Shown here: positions 13,044 through 25,457 of the stretch, one piece after another
Layout: each line of letters starts with the position of its first letter
Numbering within the stretch: the stretch's first letter is position 1
Assembly (NCBI RefSeq): GCF_032854445.1
Contig: NW_027018114.1
Location: 1 to 64,000 of the forward strand
From: Liolophura sinensis
Taxonomy: Eukaryota; Mollusca; Polyplacophora; Chitonida; Chitonidae
Direction: 5' to 3'
Length of the DNA: 64,000 nucleotides
Program-made: the position numbers and the translations under genes
The notes under the pieces: model-generated
The model's input: the letters and a program-made list of their open reading frames with translations, nothing else
Told to the model about the DNA's origin: nothing
Database searches by the model: none

Positions 13044-16000
13044 TTGATGTCAAGATCACGTGCCCAGCAACGGCTCTTACTCCATGGAAACCAAGGAAAT
13101 TTGCAATTTTTCAACAGCTGGAGATGCCTGGCCCAATTGCGCATCTTTTGGCACCTTATTGATGTGGGTCAGTGTTCAATTGTACTTTTTACAGCGGACT
13201 GTATCAAGTACCTTGTGTTTTTTTTATATACAAATGGTGTGGTTTTTCTACATGTAGATAAAGACATTGAGTTTGTCTTCGACTTAGAAGTAAGACATTT
13301 GCTGGGTGAGTTAAATGGGCTTGGCCCAAAGATTTGACGTCGTCTGGGCTACCGAAGGGCACATAACTTATAATGAAAAGTTGAATATAGTAATGACCAG
13401 TCGCGATTGTACATAGTTAATGTAGCCGATTTCAATTCGCAAAAAGACCTGGCAAAAATCCAAAAGTGGAAAAACTGTTCCAATGCTGCTGGTAAGAGGC
13501 TAATCCGACGTATTTTTTGACGAGAAATCGAATGGTGCAAACCGCGTTGCTCTCCGACCAATACTTTTGGCTGTAGCCACAAATGAATAATCATTGATGT
13601 CAAGATCACGTGCCCAGCAACTGCTCTTACTCCATGGAAACCAAGGAAATTTGCAATTTTTCAACAGCTGGAGATGCCTGGCCTAATTGCGCATCTTTTG
13701 GCACCTTATTTATGTGGGTCAGTGTTCAATTGTACTTTTTACAGCGGACTGTATCAAGTACCTTGTGTTTTTTTTTATATACAAATGGTGTGGTTTTTCT
13801 ACATGTAGATAAAGACATTGAGTTTGTCTTCGACTTAGAAGTAAGACAACTGCTGGGTGAGTTAAATGGGCTTGGCCCAAAGATTTGACGTCGTCTGGGC
13901 TACCGAAGGGCACATAACTTATAATGAAAAGTTGAATATAGTAATGACCAGTCGCGATTGTACATAGTTAATGTAGCCGATTTCAATTAGCAAAAAGACC
14001 AGGCAAAAATCCAAAAGTGGAAAAACTGTTCCAATGCTGCTGGTAAGAGGCTAATCCGACGTATTTTTTGACGAGAAATCGAATGGTGCAAACCACGTTG
14101 CTCTCCGACCAATACTTTTGGCTGTAGCCACAAATGAATAATCATTGATGTCAAGATCACGTGCCCAGCAACGGCTCTTACTCCATGGAAACCAAGGAAA
14201 TTTGCAATTTTTCAACAGCTAGAGATGCCTGGCCCAATTGCGCATCTTTTGGCACCTTATTGATGTGGGTCAGTGTTCAATTGTACTTTTTTACAGCAGA
14301 CTGTATCATGTACCTTGTGTTTTTTTATGTACAAATGGTGTGGTTTTTCTATATGTAGATAAAGACATTGAGATTGTCTTCGACTTAGAAGTAAGACATT
14401 TGCTGGGTGAGTTAAATGGGCTTGGCCCAAAGATTTGACGTCGTCTGGGCTACCGAAGGGCACATAACTTATAATGAAAAGTTGAATATAGTAATGACCA
14501 GTCGCGATTGTACATAGTTAATGTAGCCGATTTCAATTAGAAAAAATACCAGGCAAAAATCCAAAAGTGGAAAAACTGTTCCAATGCTGCTGGTAAGAGG
14601 CTAATCCGACGTATAATTTGACGAGAAATCGAATGGTGCAAACCGCGTTGCTCTCCGACCAATACTTTTGGCTGTAGCCACAAATGAATAATCATTGATG
14701 TCAAGATCACGTGCCCAGCAACGGCTCTTACTCCATGGAAACCAAGGAAATTTGCAATTTTTCAACAGCTAGAGATGCCTGGCCCAATTGCGCATCTTTT
14801 GGCACCTTATTGATGTGGGTCAGTGTTCAATTGTACTTTTTTACAGCAGACTGTATCAAGTACCTTGTGTTTTTTTTATATACAAATGGTGTGGTTTTTC
14901 TACATGTAGATAAAGACATTGAGTTTGTCTTCGACTTAGAAGTAAGACATTTGCTGGTTGAGTTAAATGGGCTTGGCCCAAAGATTTGACGTCGTCTGGG
15001 CTACCGAAGGGCACATAACTTATAATGAAAAGTTGAATATAGTAATGACCAGTCGCGATTGTACATAGTTAATGTAGCCGATTTCAATTAGCAAAAAGAC
15101 CTGGCAAAAATCCAAAAGTGGAAAAACTGTTCCAATGCTGCTGGTAAGAGGCTATTCCGACGTATATTTTGACGAGAAATCGAATGGTGCAAACCGCGTT
15201 GCTCTCCGACCAATACTTTTGGCTGTAGCCACAAATGAATAATCATTGATGTCAAGATCACGTGGCCAGCAACGGCTCTTACTCCATGGAAACCAAGGAA
15301 ATTTGCAATTTTTCAACAGCTGGAGATGCCTGGCCCAATTGCGCATCTTTTGGCACCTTATTGATGTGGGTCAGTGTTCAATTGTACTTTTTACAGCGGA
15401 CTGTATCAAGTACCTTGTGTTTTTTTTATATACAAATGGTGTGGTTTTTCTACATGTAGATAAAGACATTGAGTTTGTCTTCGACTTAGAAGTAAGACAA
15501 CTGCTGGGTGAGTTAAATGGGCTTGGCCCAAAGATTTGACGTCGTCTGGGCTACCGAAGGGCACATAACTTATAATGAAAAGTTGAATATAGTAATGACC
15601 AGTCGCGATTGTACATAGTTATTGTAGCCGATTTCAATTAGCAAAAAGACCAGGCAAAAATCCAAAAGTGGAAAAACTGTTCCAATGCTGCTGGTAAGAG
15701 GCTAATCCGACGTATTTTTTGATGAGAAATCGAATGGTGCAAACCACGTTGCTCTCCGACCAATACTTGTGGCTGTAGCCACAAATGAATAATCATTGAT
15801 GTCAAGATCACGTGCCCAGCAACGGCTCTTACTCCATGGAAACCAAGGAAATTTGCAATTTTTCAACAGCTGGAGATGCCTGGCCCAATTGCGCATCTTT
15901 TGCCACCTTATTGATGTGGGTCAGTGTTCAATTGTACTTTTTTACAGCAGACTGTATCATGTACCTTGTGTTTTTTTATATACAAATGGTGTGGTTTTTC

Positions 16001-17447
16001 TATATGTAGATAAAGACATTGAGCTTGTCTTCGACTTAGAATTAAGACATTTGCTGGGTGAGTTAAATGGGCTTGGCCCAAAGATTTGACGTCGTCTGGG
16101 CTACCGAAGGGCACATAACTTATAATGAAAAGTTGAATATAGTAATGACCAGTCGCGATTGTACATAGTTAATGTAGCCGAATTCAATTCGCAAAAAGAC
16201 CAGGCAAAAATCCAAAAGTGGAAAAACTGTTCCAATGCTGCTGGTAAGAGGCTAATCCGACGTATTTTTTGACGAGAAATCGAATGGTGCAAACCGCGTT
16301 GCTCTCCGACCAATACTTTTGGCTGTAGCCACAAATGAATAATCATTGATGTCAAGATCACGTGCCCAGCAACGGCTCTTACTCCATGGAAACCAAGGAA
16401 ATTTGCAATTTTTCAACAGCTAGAGATGCCTGGCCCAATTGCGCATCTTTTGGCACCTTATTGATGTGGGTCAGTGTTCAATTGTACTTTTTACAGCGGA
16501 CTGTATCAAGTACCTTGTGTTTTTTTTATATACAAATGGTGTGGTTTTTCTACATGTAGATAAAGACATTGAGTTTGTCTTCGACTTAGAAGTAAGACAT
16601 TTGCTGGTTGAGTTAAATGGGCTTGGCCCAAAGATTTGACGTCGTCTGGGCTACCGAAGGGCACATAACTTATAATGAAAAGTTGAATATAGTAATGACC
16701 AGTCGCGATTGTACATAGTTAATGTAGCCGATTTCTATTAGCAAAAAGACCTGGCAAAAATCCAAAAGTGGAAAAACTGTTCCAATGCTGCTGGTAAGAG
16801 GCTATTCCGACGTATATTTTGACGAGAAATCGAATGGTGCAAACCGCGTTGCTCTCCGACCAATACTTTTGGCTGTAGCCACAAATGAATAATCATTGAT
16901 GTCAAGATCACGTGCCCAGCAACGGCTCTTACTCCATGGAAACCAAGGAAATTTGCAATTTTTCAACAGCTGGAGATGCCTGGCCCAATTGCGCATCTTT
17001 TGGCACCTTATTGATGTGGGTCAGTGTTCAATTGTACTTTTTACAGCGGACTGTATCAAGTACCTTGTGTTTTTTTTTATATACAAATGGTGTGGTTTTT
17101 CTACATGTAGATAAAGACATTGAGTTTGTCTTCGACTTAGAAGTAAGACATTTGCTGGGTGAGTTAAATGGGCTTGGCCCAAAGATTTGACGTCGTCTGG
17201 GCTACCGAAGGGCACATAACTTATAATGAAAAGTTGAATATAGTAATGACCAGTCGCGATTGTACATAGTTAATGTAGCCGATTTTAATTAGAAAAAAAT
17301 ACCAGGCAAAAATCCAAAAGTGGAAAAACTGTTCCAATGCTGCTGGTAAGAGGCTAATCCGACGTATATTTTGACGAGAAATCGAATGGTGCAAACCGCG
17401 CTGCTCTTCGACCAATACTTTTGGCTGTAGCCACAAATGAATAATCA
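13044..17447. repeat. Nine-monomer block, copy 2 (A-B-C-D-E-F-G-H/N)
   Basis: Monomers start at 13044, 13594, 14145, 14695, 15246, 15796, 16346 and 16896. Each lies 4953-4958 bp after its partner in the preceding block, and the correspondence extends into the front of the next monomer (17448) before the sequences part in the V/R segment near 17.6 kb. This copy is clean, so it shows what the error-rich first copy probably reads. Markers include AACTGC at B, two successive AGCTAGAG monomers (C and D), GTGGCCAGC at E, GAGCTTGTC at F and GGTTGAG at D and G. Confidence 0.87.
15767..15784. repeat. Perfect 8-bp inverted repeat with 2-nt centre (E tail variant)
   Basis: The sequence TTGTGGCTGTAGCCACAA is a perfect dyad with a GT centre. 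Ordinary monomers read TTTTGGCT on the left arm, leaving one mismatch. The perfect form recurs at 22372-22389 and 37228-37245, and a 7-bp version lies at 10815-10830 in an indel-rich copy. All four sit in the tail of type E, just before type F. It could be a protein-binding dyad or could extrude as a short hairpin; nothing in the sequence proves either. Confidence 0.8.
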
Positions 17448-19649
17448 TTGATGTCAAGATCACGTGCCCAGCAACGGCTCTTACTCCATGGAAACCAAGG
17501 AAATTTGCAATTTTTCAACAGCTGGAGATGCCTGGCCCAATTGCGCATCTTTTGGCACCTTATTGATGTGGGTCAGTGTTCAATTGTACTTTTTTACAGC
17601 AGACTGTATCATGTACCTTGTGTTTTTTTATGTACAAATGGTGTGGTTTTTCTACATGTAGATAAAGACATTGAGTTTGTCTTCGACTTAGAAGTAAGAC
17701 ATTTGCTGGGTGAGTTAAATGGGCTTGGCCCAAAGATTTGACGTTGTCTGGGCTACCGAAGGGCACATAACTTATAATGAAAAGTTGAATATAGTAATGA
17801 CCAGTCGCGATTGTACATAGTTAATGTAGCCGATTTCAATTAGAAAAAATACCAGGCAAAAATCCAAAAGTGGAAAAACTGTTTCCAATGCTGCTGGTAA
17901 GAGGCTAATCCGACGTATATTTTGACGAGAAATCGAATGGTGCAAACCGCGTTGCTCTCCGACCAATAGTTTTGGCTGTAGCCACAAATGAATAATCATT
18001 GATGTCAAGATCACGTGCCCAGCAACGGCTCTTACTCCATGGAAACCAAGGAAATTTGCAATTTTTCAACAGCTGGAGATGCCTGGCCTAATTGCGCATC
18101 TTTTGGCACCTTATTGATGTGGGTCAGTGTTCAATTGTACTTTTTACAGCGGACTGTATCAAGTACCTTGTGTTTTTTTTATATACAAATGGTGTGGTTT
18201 TTCTATATGTAGATAAAGACATTGAGTTTGTCTTCGACTTAGAAGTAAGACATTTGCTGGGTGAGTTAAATGGGCTTGGCCCAAAGATTTGACGTCGTCT
18301 GGGCTACCGAAGGGCACATAACTTATAATGAAAAGTTGAATATAGTAATGACCAGTCGCGATTGTACATAGTTAATGTAGCCGATTTCAATTAGAAAAAA
18401 TACCAGGCAAAAATCCAAAAGTGGAAAAACTGTTCCAATGCTGCTGGTAAGAGGCTAATCCGACGTATTTTTTGACGAGAAATCGAATGGTGCAAACCGC
18501 GTTGCTCTCCGACCAATACTTTTGGCTGTAGCCACAAATGAATAATCATTGATGTCAAGATCACGTGCCCAGCAACGGCTCTTACTCCATGGAAACCAAG
18601 GAAATTTGCAATTTTTCAACACCTGGAGATGCCTGGCCCAATTGCGCATCTTTTGGCACCTTATTGATGTGGGTCAGTGTTCAATTGTACTTTTTACAGC
18701 GGACTGTATCAAGTACCTTGTGTTTTTTTTATATACAAATGGTGTGGTTTTTCTACATGTAGATAAAGACATTGAGTCTTGTCTTCGACTTAGAAGTAAG
18801 ACATTTGCTGGGTGAGTTAAATGGGCTTGGCCCAAAGATTTGACGTCGTCTGGGCTACGAAGGGCACATAACTTATAATGAAAAGTTGAATATAGTAATG
18901 ACCAGTCGCGATTGTACATAGTTAATGTAGCCGATTTTAATTAGAAAAAAATACCAGGCAAAAATCCAAAAGTGGAAAAACTGTTCCAATGCTGCTGGTA
19001 AGAGGCTAATCCGACGTATATTTGACGAGAAATCGAATGGTGCAAACCGCGCTGCTCTCCGACCAATACTTTTGGCTGTAGCCACAAATGAATAATCATT
19101 GATGTCAAGATCACGTGCCCAGCAACGGCTCTTACTCCATGGAAACCAAGGAAATTTGCAATTTTTCAACAGCTGGAGATGCCTGGCCTAATTGCGCATC
19201 TTTTGGCACCCTTATTGATGTGGGTCAGTGTTCAATTGTACTTTTTACAGCGGACTGTATCAAGTACCTTGTGTTTTTTTTATATACAAATGGTGTGGTT
19301 TTTCTACATGTAGATAAAGACATTGAGTTTGTCTTCGACTTAGAAGTAAGACATTTGCTGGGTGAGTTAAATGGGCTTGGCCCAAAGATTTGACGTCGTC
19401 TGGGCTACCGAAGGGCACATAACTTATAATGAAAAGTTGAATATAGTAATGACCAGTCGCGATTGTACATAGTTAATGTAGCCGATTTCAATTAGCAAAA
19501 AGACCAGGTAAAAATCCAAAAGTGGAAAAACTGTTCCAATGCTGCTGGTAAGAGGCTAATCCGACGTATCTTTTGACGAGAAATCGAATGGTGCAAACCG
19601 CGTTGCTCTCCGACCAATACTTTTGGCTGTAGCCACAAATGAATAATCA
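17448..19649. repeat. Satellite block: O-P-Q-R (monomers 32-35)
   Basis: Monomers start at 17448, 17999, 18549 and 19099. O has a V front and R back in its variable segment plus GACGTTGTC. P has GCCTAATTG and CTATATG and is preceded by CAATAGTTTTGG. Q has CAACACCTGG. R has GCCTAATTG and leads into A at 19650 through a GTATCTTTTGA tail. With the N-type tail at about 17285 this forms a further N-to-R segment. A few private indels occur, for example GAGTCTTGTC near 18777 and GGCACCCTTATT near 19209. Confidence 0.82.
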
Positions 19650-22600
19650 TTGATGTCAAGATCACGTGCGCAGCAACGGCTCTTACTCCATGGAAACGAA
19701 GGAAATTTGCAATTTTTCAACAGCTGGAGATGCCTGGCCCAATTGCGCATCTTTTGGCACCTTATTGATGTGGGTCAGTGTTCAGTTGTACTTTTTACAG
19801 CGGACTGTATCAAGTACCTTGTGTTTTTTTTATATACAAATGGTGTGGTTTTTCTACATGTAGATAAAGACATTGAGTTTGTCTTCGACTTAGAAGTAAG
19901 ACATTTGCTGGGTGAGTTAAATGGGCTTGGCCCAAAGATTTGACGTCGTCTGGGCTACCGAAGGGCACATAACTTATAATGAAAAGTTGAATATAGTAAT
20001 GACCAGTCGCGATTGTACATAGTTAATGTAGCCGATTTCAATTCGCAAAAAGACCTGGCAAAAATCCAAAAGTGGAAAAACTGTTCCAATGCTGCTGGTA
20101 AGAGGCTAATCCGACGTATTTTTTGACGAGAAATCGAATGGTGCAAACCGCGTTGCTCTCCGACCAATACTTTTGGCTGTAGCCACAAATGAATAATCAT
20201 TGATGTCAAGATCACGTGCCCAGCAACTGCTCTTACTCCATGGAAACCAAGGAAATTTGCAATTTTTCAACACCTGGAGATGCCTGGCCCAATTGCGCAT
20301 CTTTTGGCACCTTATTTATGTGGGTCAGTGTTCAATTGTACTTTTTACAGCAGACTGTATCAAGTACCTTGTGTTTTTTTTATATACAAATGGTGTGGTT
20401 TTTCTACATGTAGATAAAGACATTGAGTTTGTCTTCGACTTAGAAGTAAGACAACTGCTGGGTGAGTTAAATGGGCTTGGCCCAAAGATTTGACGTCGTC
20501 TGGGCTACCGAAGGGCACATAACTTATAATGAAAAGTTGAATATAGTAATGACCAGTCGCGATTGTACATAGTTAATGTAGCCGATTTCAATTAGCAAAA
20601 AGACCAGGCAAAAATCCAAAAGTGGAAAAACTGTTCCAATGCTGCTGGTAAGAGGCTAATCCGACGTATTTTTTGACGAGAAATCGAATGGTGCAAACCA
20701 CGTTGCTCTCCGACCAATACTTTTGGCTGTAGCCACAAATGAATAATCATTGATGTCAAGATCACGTGCCCAGCAACGGCTCTTACTCCATGGAAACCAA
20801 GGAAATTTGCAATTTTTCAACAGCTAGAGATGCCTGGCCCAATTGCGCATCTTTTGGCACCTTATTGATGTGGGTCAGTGTTCAATTGTACTTTTTTACA
20901 GCAGACTGTATCATGTACCTTGTGTTTTTTTATGTACAAATGGTGTGGTTTTTCTATATGTAGATAAAGACATTGAGATTGTCTTCGACTTAGAAGTAAG
21001 ACATTTGCTGGGTGAGTTAAATGGGCTTGGCCCAAAGATTTGACGTCGTCTGGGCTACCGAAGGGCACATAACTTATAATGAAAAGTTGAATATAGTAAT
21101 GACCAGTCGCGATTGTACATAGTTAATGTAGCCGATTTCAATTAGAAAAAATACCAGGCAAAAATCCAAAAGTGGAAAAACTGTTCCAATGCTGCTGGTA
21201 AGAGGCTAATCCGACGTATATTTTGACGAGAAATCGAATGGTGCAAACCGCGTTGCTCTCCGACCAATACTTTTGGCTGTAGCCACAAATGAATAATCAT
21301 TGATGTCAAGATCACGTGCCCAGCAACGGCTCTTACTCCATGGAAACCAAGGAAATTTGCAATTTTTCAACAGCTAGAGATGCCTGGCCCAATTGCGCAT
21401 CTTTTGGCACCTTATTGATGTGGGTCAGTGTTCAATTGTACTTTTTTACAGCAGACTGTATCAAGTACCTTGTGTTTTTTTTATATACAAATGGTGTGGT
21501 TTTTCTACATGTAGATAAAGACATTGAGTTTGTCTTCGACTTAGAAGTAAGACATTTGCTGGTTGAGTTAAATGGGCTTGGCCCAAAGATTTGACGTCGT
21601 CTGGGCTACCGAAGGGCACATAACTTATAATGAAAAGTTGAATATAGTAATGACCAGTCGCGATTGTACATAGTTAATGTAGCCGATTTCAATTAGCAAA
21701 AAGACCTGGCAAAAATCCAAAAGTGGAAAAACTGTTCCAATGCTGCTGGTAAGAGGCTATTCCGACGTATATTTTGACGAGAAATCGAATGGTGCAAACC
21801 GCGTTGCTCTCCGACCAATACTTTTGGCTGTAGCCACAAATGAATAATCATTGATGTCAAGATCACGTGGCCAGCAACGGCTCTTACTCCATGGAAACCA
21901 AGGAAATTTGCAATTTTTCAACAGCTGGAGATGCCTGGCCCAATTGCGCATCTTTTGGCACCTTATTGATGTGGGTCAGTGTTCAATTGTACTTTTTACA
22001 GCGGACTGTATCAAGTACCTTGTGTTTTTTTTATATACAAATGGTGTGGTTTTTCTACATGTAGATAAAGACATTGAGTTTGTCTTCGACTTAGAAGTAA
22101 GACAACTGCTGGGTGAGTTAAATGGGCTTGGCCCAAAGATTTGACGTCGTCTGGGCTACCGAAGGGCACATAACTTATAATGAAAAGTTGAATATAGTAA
22201 TGACCAGTCGCGATTGTACATAGTTAATGTAGCCGATTTCAATTAGCAAAAAGACCAGGCAAAAATCCAAAAGTGGAAAAACTGTTCCAATGCTGCTGGT
22301 AAGAGGCTAATCCGACGTATTTTTTGATGAGAAATCGAATGGTGCAAACCACGTTGCTCTCCGACCAATACTTGTGGCTGTAGCCACAAATGAATAATCA
22401 TTGATGTCAAGATCACGTGCCCAGCAACGGCTCTTACTCCATGGAAACCAAGGAAATTTGCAATTTTTCAACAGCTGGAGATGCCTGGCCCAATTGCGCA
22501 TCTTTTGGCACCTTATTGATGTGGGTCAGTGTTCAATTGTACTTTTTTACAGCAGACTGTATCATGTACCTTGTGTTTTTTTATGTACAAATGGTGTGGT

Positions 22601-24050
22601 TTTTCTATATGTAGATAAAGACATTGAGCTTGTCTTCGACTTAGAAGTAAGACATTTGCTGGGTGAGTTAAATGGGCTTGGCCCAAAGATTTGACGTCGT
22701 CTGGGCTACCGAAGGGCACATAACTTATAATGAAAAGTTGAATATAGTAATGACCAGTCGCGATTGTACATAGTTAATGTAGCCGAATTCAATTAGCAAA
22801 AAGACCAGGCAAAAATCCAAAAGTGGAAAAACTGTTCCAATGCTGCTGGTAAGAGGCTAATCCGACGTATTTTTTGACGAGAAATCGAATGGTGCAAACC
22901 GCGTTGCTCTCCGACCAATACTTTTGGCTGTAGCCACAAATGAATAATCATTGATGTCAAGATCACGTGCCCAGCAACGGCTCTTACTCCATGGAAACCA
23001 AGGAAATTTGCAATTTTTCAACACCTGGAGATGCCTGGCCCAATTGCGCATCTTTTGGCACCTTATTGATGTGGGTCAGTGTTCAATTGTACTTTTTACA
23101 GCGGACTGTATCAAGTACCTTGTGTTTTTTTTATATACAAATGGTGTGGTTTTTCTACATGTAGATAAAGACATTGAGTTTGTCTTCGACTTAGAAGTAA
23201 GACATTTGCTGGTTGAGTTAAATGGGCTTGGCCCAAAGATTTGACGTCGTCTGGGCTACCGAAGGGCACATAACTTATAATGAAAAGTTGAATATAGTAA
23301 TGACCAGTCGCGATTGTACATAGTTAATGTAGCCGATTTCAATTAGCAAAAAGACCTGGCAAAAATCCAAAAGTGGAAAAACTGTTCCAATGCTGCTGGT
23401 AAGAGGCTATTCCGACGTATATTTTGACGAGAAATCGAATGGTGCAAACCGCGCTGCTCTCCGACCAATACTTTTGGCTGTAGCCACAAATGAATAATCA
23501 TTGATGTCAAGATCACGTGCCCAGCAACGGCTCTTACTCCATGGAAACCAAGGAAATTTGCAATTTTTCAACAGCTGGAGATGCCTGGCCCAATTGCGCA
23601 TCTTTTGGCACCTTATTGATGTGGGTCAGTGTTCAATTGTACTTTTTACAGCGGACTGTATCAAGTACCTTGTGTTTTTTTTATATACAAATGGTGTGGT
23701 TTTTCTACATGTAGATAAAGACATTGAGTTTGTCTTCGACTTAGAAGTAAGACATTTGCTGGGTGAGTTAAATGGGCTTGGCCCAAAGATTTGACGTCGT
23801 CTGGGCTACCGAAGGGCACATAACTTATAATGAAAAGTTGAATATAGTAATGACCAGTCGCGATTGTACATAGTTAATGTAGCCGATTTCAATTAGAAAA
23901 AATACCAGGCAAAAATCCAAAAGTAAAAAAACTGTTCCAATGCTGCTGGTAAGAGGCTAATCCGACGTATTTTTTGACGAGAAATCGAATGGTGCAAACC
24001 GCGTTGCTCTCCGACCAATACTTTTGGCTGTAGCCACAAATGAATAATCA
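19650..24050. repeat. Satellite block: A-B-C-D-E-F-G-H (monomers 36-43)
   Basis: Monomers start at 19650, 20200, 20750, 21300, 21851, 22401, 22951 and 23501. They match the 13044-17447 block one for one at an offset of 6605-6606 bp, that is 12 monomers. Differences include CAACACCTGG in the B and G monomers here and GGCACC, not GCCACC, in F. H is followed by the AAAGTAAAAAAACTG tail that precedes type I. With the next four monomers it gives an uninterrupted A-to-L run of 12 types, which is one of the two stretches that fix the canonical order. Confidence 0.87.
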
Positions 24051-25355
24051 TTGATGTCAAGATCACGTGGCCAGCAACGGCTCTTACTCCATGGAAACCA
24101 CGGAAATTTGCAATTTTTCAACAGCTGGAGATGCCTGGCCCAATTGCGCATCTTTTGGCACCTTATTGATGTGGGTCAGTGTTCAATTGTACTTTTTACA
24201 GCGGACTGTATCAAGTACCTTGTGTTTTTTTTATATACAAATGGTGTGGTTTTTCTACATGTAGATAAAGACATTCAGTTTGTCTTCGACTTAGAAATAA
24301 GACATTTGCTGGGTGAGTTAAATGGGCTTGGCCCAAAGATTTGACGTCGTCTGGGCTACCGAAGGGCACATAACTTATAATGAAAAGTTGAATATAGTAA
24401 TGACCAGTCGCGATTGTACATAGTTAATGTAGCCGATTTCAATTAGCAAAAAGACCAGGCAAAAATCCAAAAGTGGAAAAACTGTTCCAATGCTGCTGGT
24501 AAGAGGCTAATCCGACGTATTTTTTGACGAGAAATCGAATGGTGCAAACCACGTTGCTCTCCGACCAATACTTTTGGCTGTAGCCACAAATGAATAATCA
24601 TTGATGTCAAGATCACGTGCCCAAGCAACGGCTCTTACTCCATGGAAACCAAGGAAATTTGCAATTTTTCAACAGCTGGAGATGCCTGGCCCAATTGCGC
24701 ATCTTTTGGCACCTTATTGATGTGGGTCAGTGTTCAATTGTACTTTTTTACAGCAGACTGTATCATGTACCTTGTGTTTTTTTATGTACAAATGGTGTGG
24801 TTTTTCTATATGTAAATAAAGACATTGAGATTGTCTTCGACTTAGAAGTAAGACATTTGCTGGGTGAGTTAAATGGGCTTGGCCCAAAGATTTGACGTCG
24901 TCTGGGCTACCGAAGGGCACATAACTTATAATGAAAAGTTGAATATAGTAATGACCAGTCGCGATTGTACATAGTTAATGTAGCCGATTTCAATTAGCAA
25001 AAAGACCAGGTAAAAATCCAAAAGTGGAAAAACTGTTCCAATGCTGCTGGTAAGAGGCTAATCCGACGTATCTTTTGACGAGAAATCGAATGGTGCAAAC
25101 CGCGTTGCTCTCCGACCAATACTTTTGGCTGTAGCCACAAATGAATAATCATTGATGTCAAGATCACGTGCCCAGCAACGGCTCTTACTCCATGGAAACC
25201 AAGGAAATTTGCAATTTTTCAACAGCTGGAGATGCCTGGCCCAATTGCGCATCTTTTGGCACCTTATTGATGTGGGTCAGTGTTCAATTGTACTTTTTAC
25301 AGCGGACTGTATCAAGTACCTTGTGTTTTTTTTATATACAAATGGTGTGGTTTTT

Positions 25356-25365
25356 CTACATGTAG
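25356..25365. repeat. 10-bp palindrome CTACATGTAG in R-type monomers
   Basis: CTACATGTAG is a perfect palindrome found in R-type monomers. V-type and P-type monomers read CTATATGTAG, which breaks one base pair of the dyad. It lies about 17 bp before the 24-nt quasi-palindrome. Confidence 0.78.
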
Positions 25366-25381
25366 ATAAAGACATTGAGTT

Positions 25382-25405
25382 TGTCTTCGACTTAGAAGTA
25401 AGACA
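25382..25405. repeat. 24-nt quasi-palindrome present in every monomer
   Basis: The arms TGTCTT and AAGACA bound an inner dyad ACTT-AG-AAGT, with a CG dinucleotide unpaired on the left side only. It is one of several short dyads per monomer and is conserved in nearly every copy. In type B and E monomers the change to GACAACTGC lengthens the outer arm by one pair (TTGTCTT/AAGACAA). Confidence 0.75.
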
Positions 25406-25423
25406 TTTGCTGGGTGAGTTAAA

Positions 25424-25457
25424 TGGGCTTGGCCCAAAGATTTGACGTCGTCTGGGC
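25424..25457. repeat. Three-arm inverted repeat (TGGGC / GCCCA / TGGGC)
   Basis: TGGGC-TTG-GCCCA forms a 5-bp dyad with a 3-nt centre. A third arm, TGGGC, lies 16 nt further on and could pair with the same GCCCA, so two mutually exclusive hairpins are possible. The intervening DNA holds GACGTC. The arrangement is present in nearly all copies. Confidence 0.7.

Noticed and set aside
15711-15742. Hammerhead ribozyme core (TTGATGAG followed by GAAA-like bases), as known in some cricket, newt and schistosome satellites
   Set aside because: Only a few monomers have GATGAG. The invariant CTGATGA and CGAAAC elements with a GTC-type cleavage site and three stems cannot be assembled on either strand.
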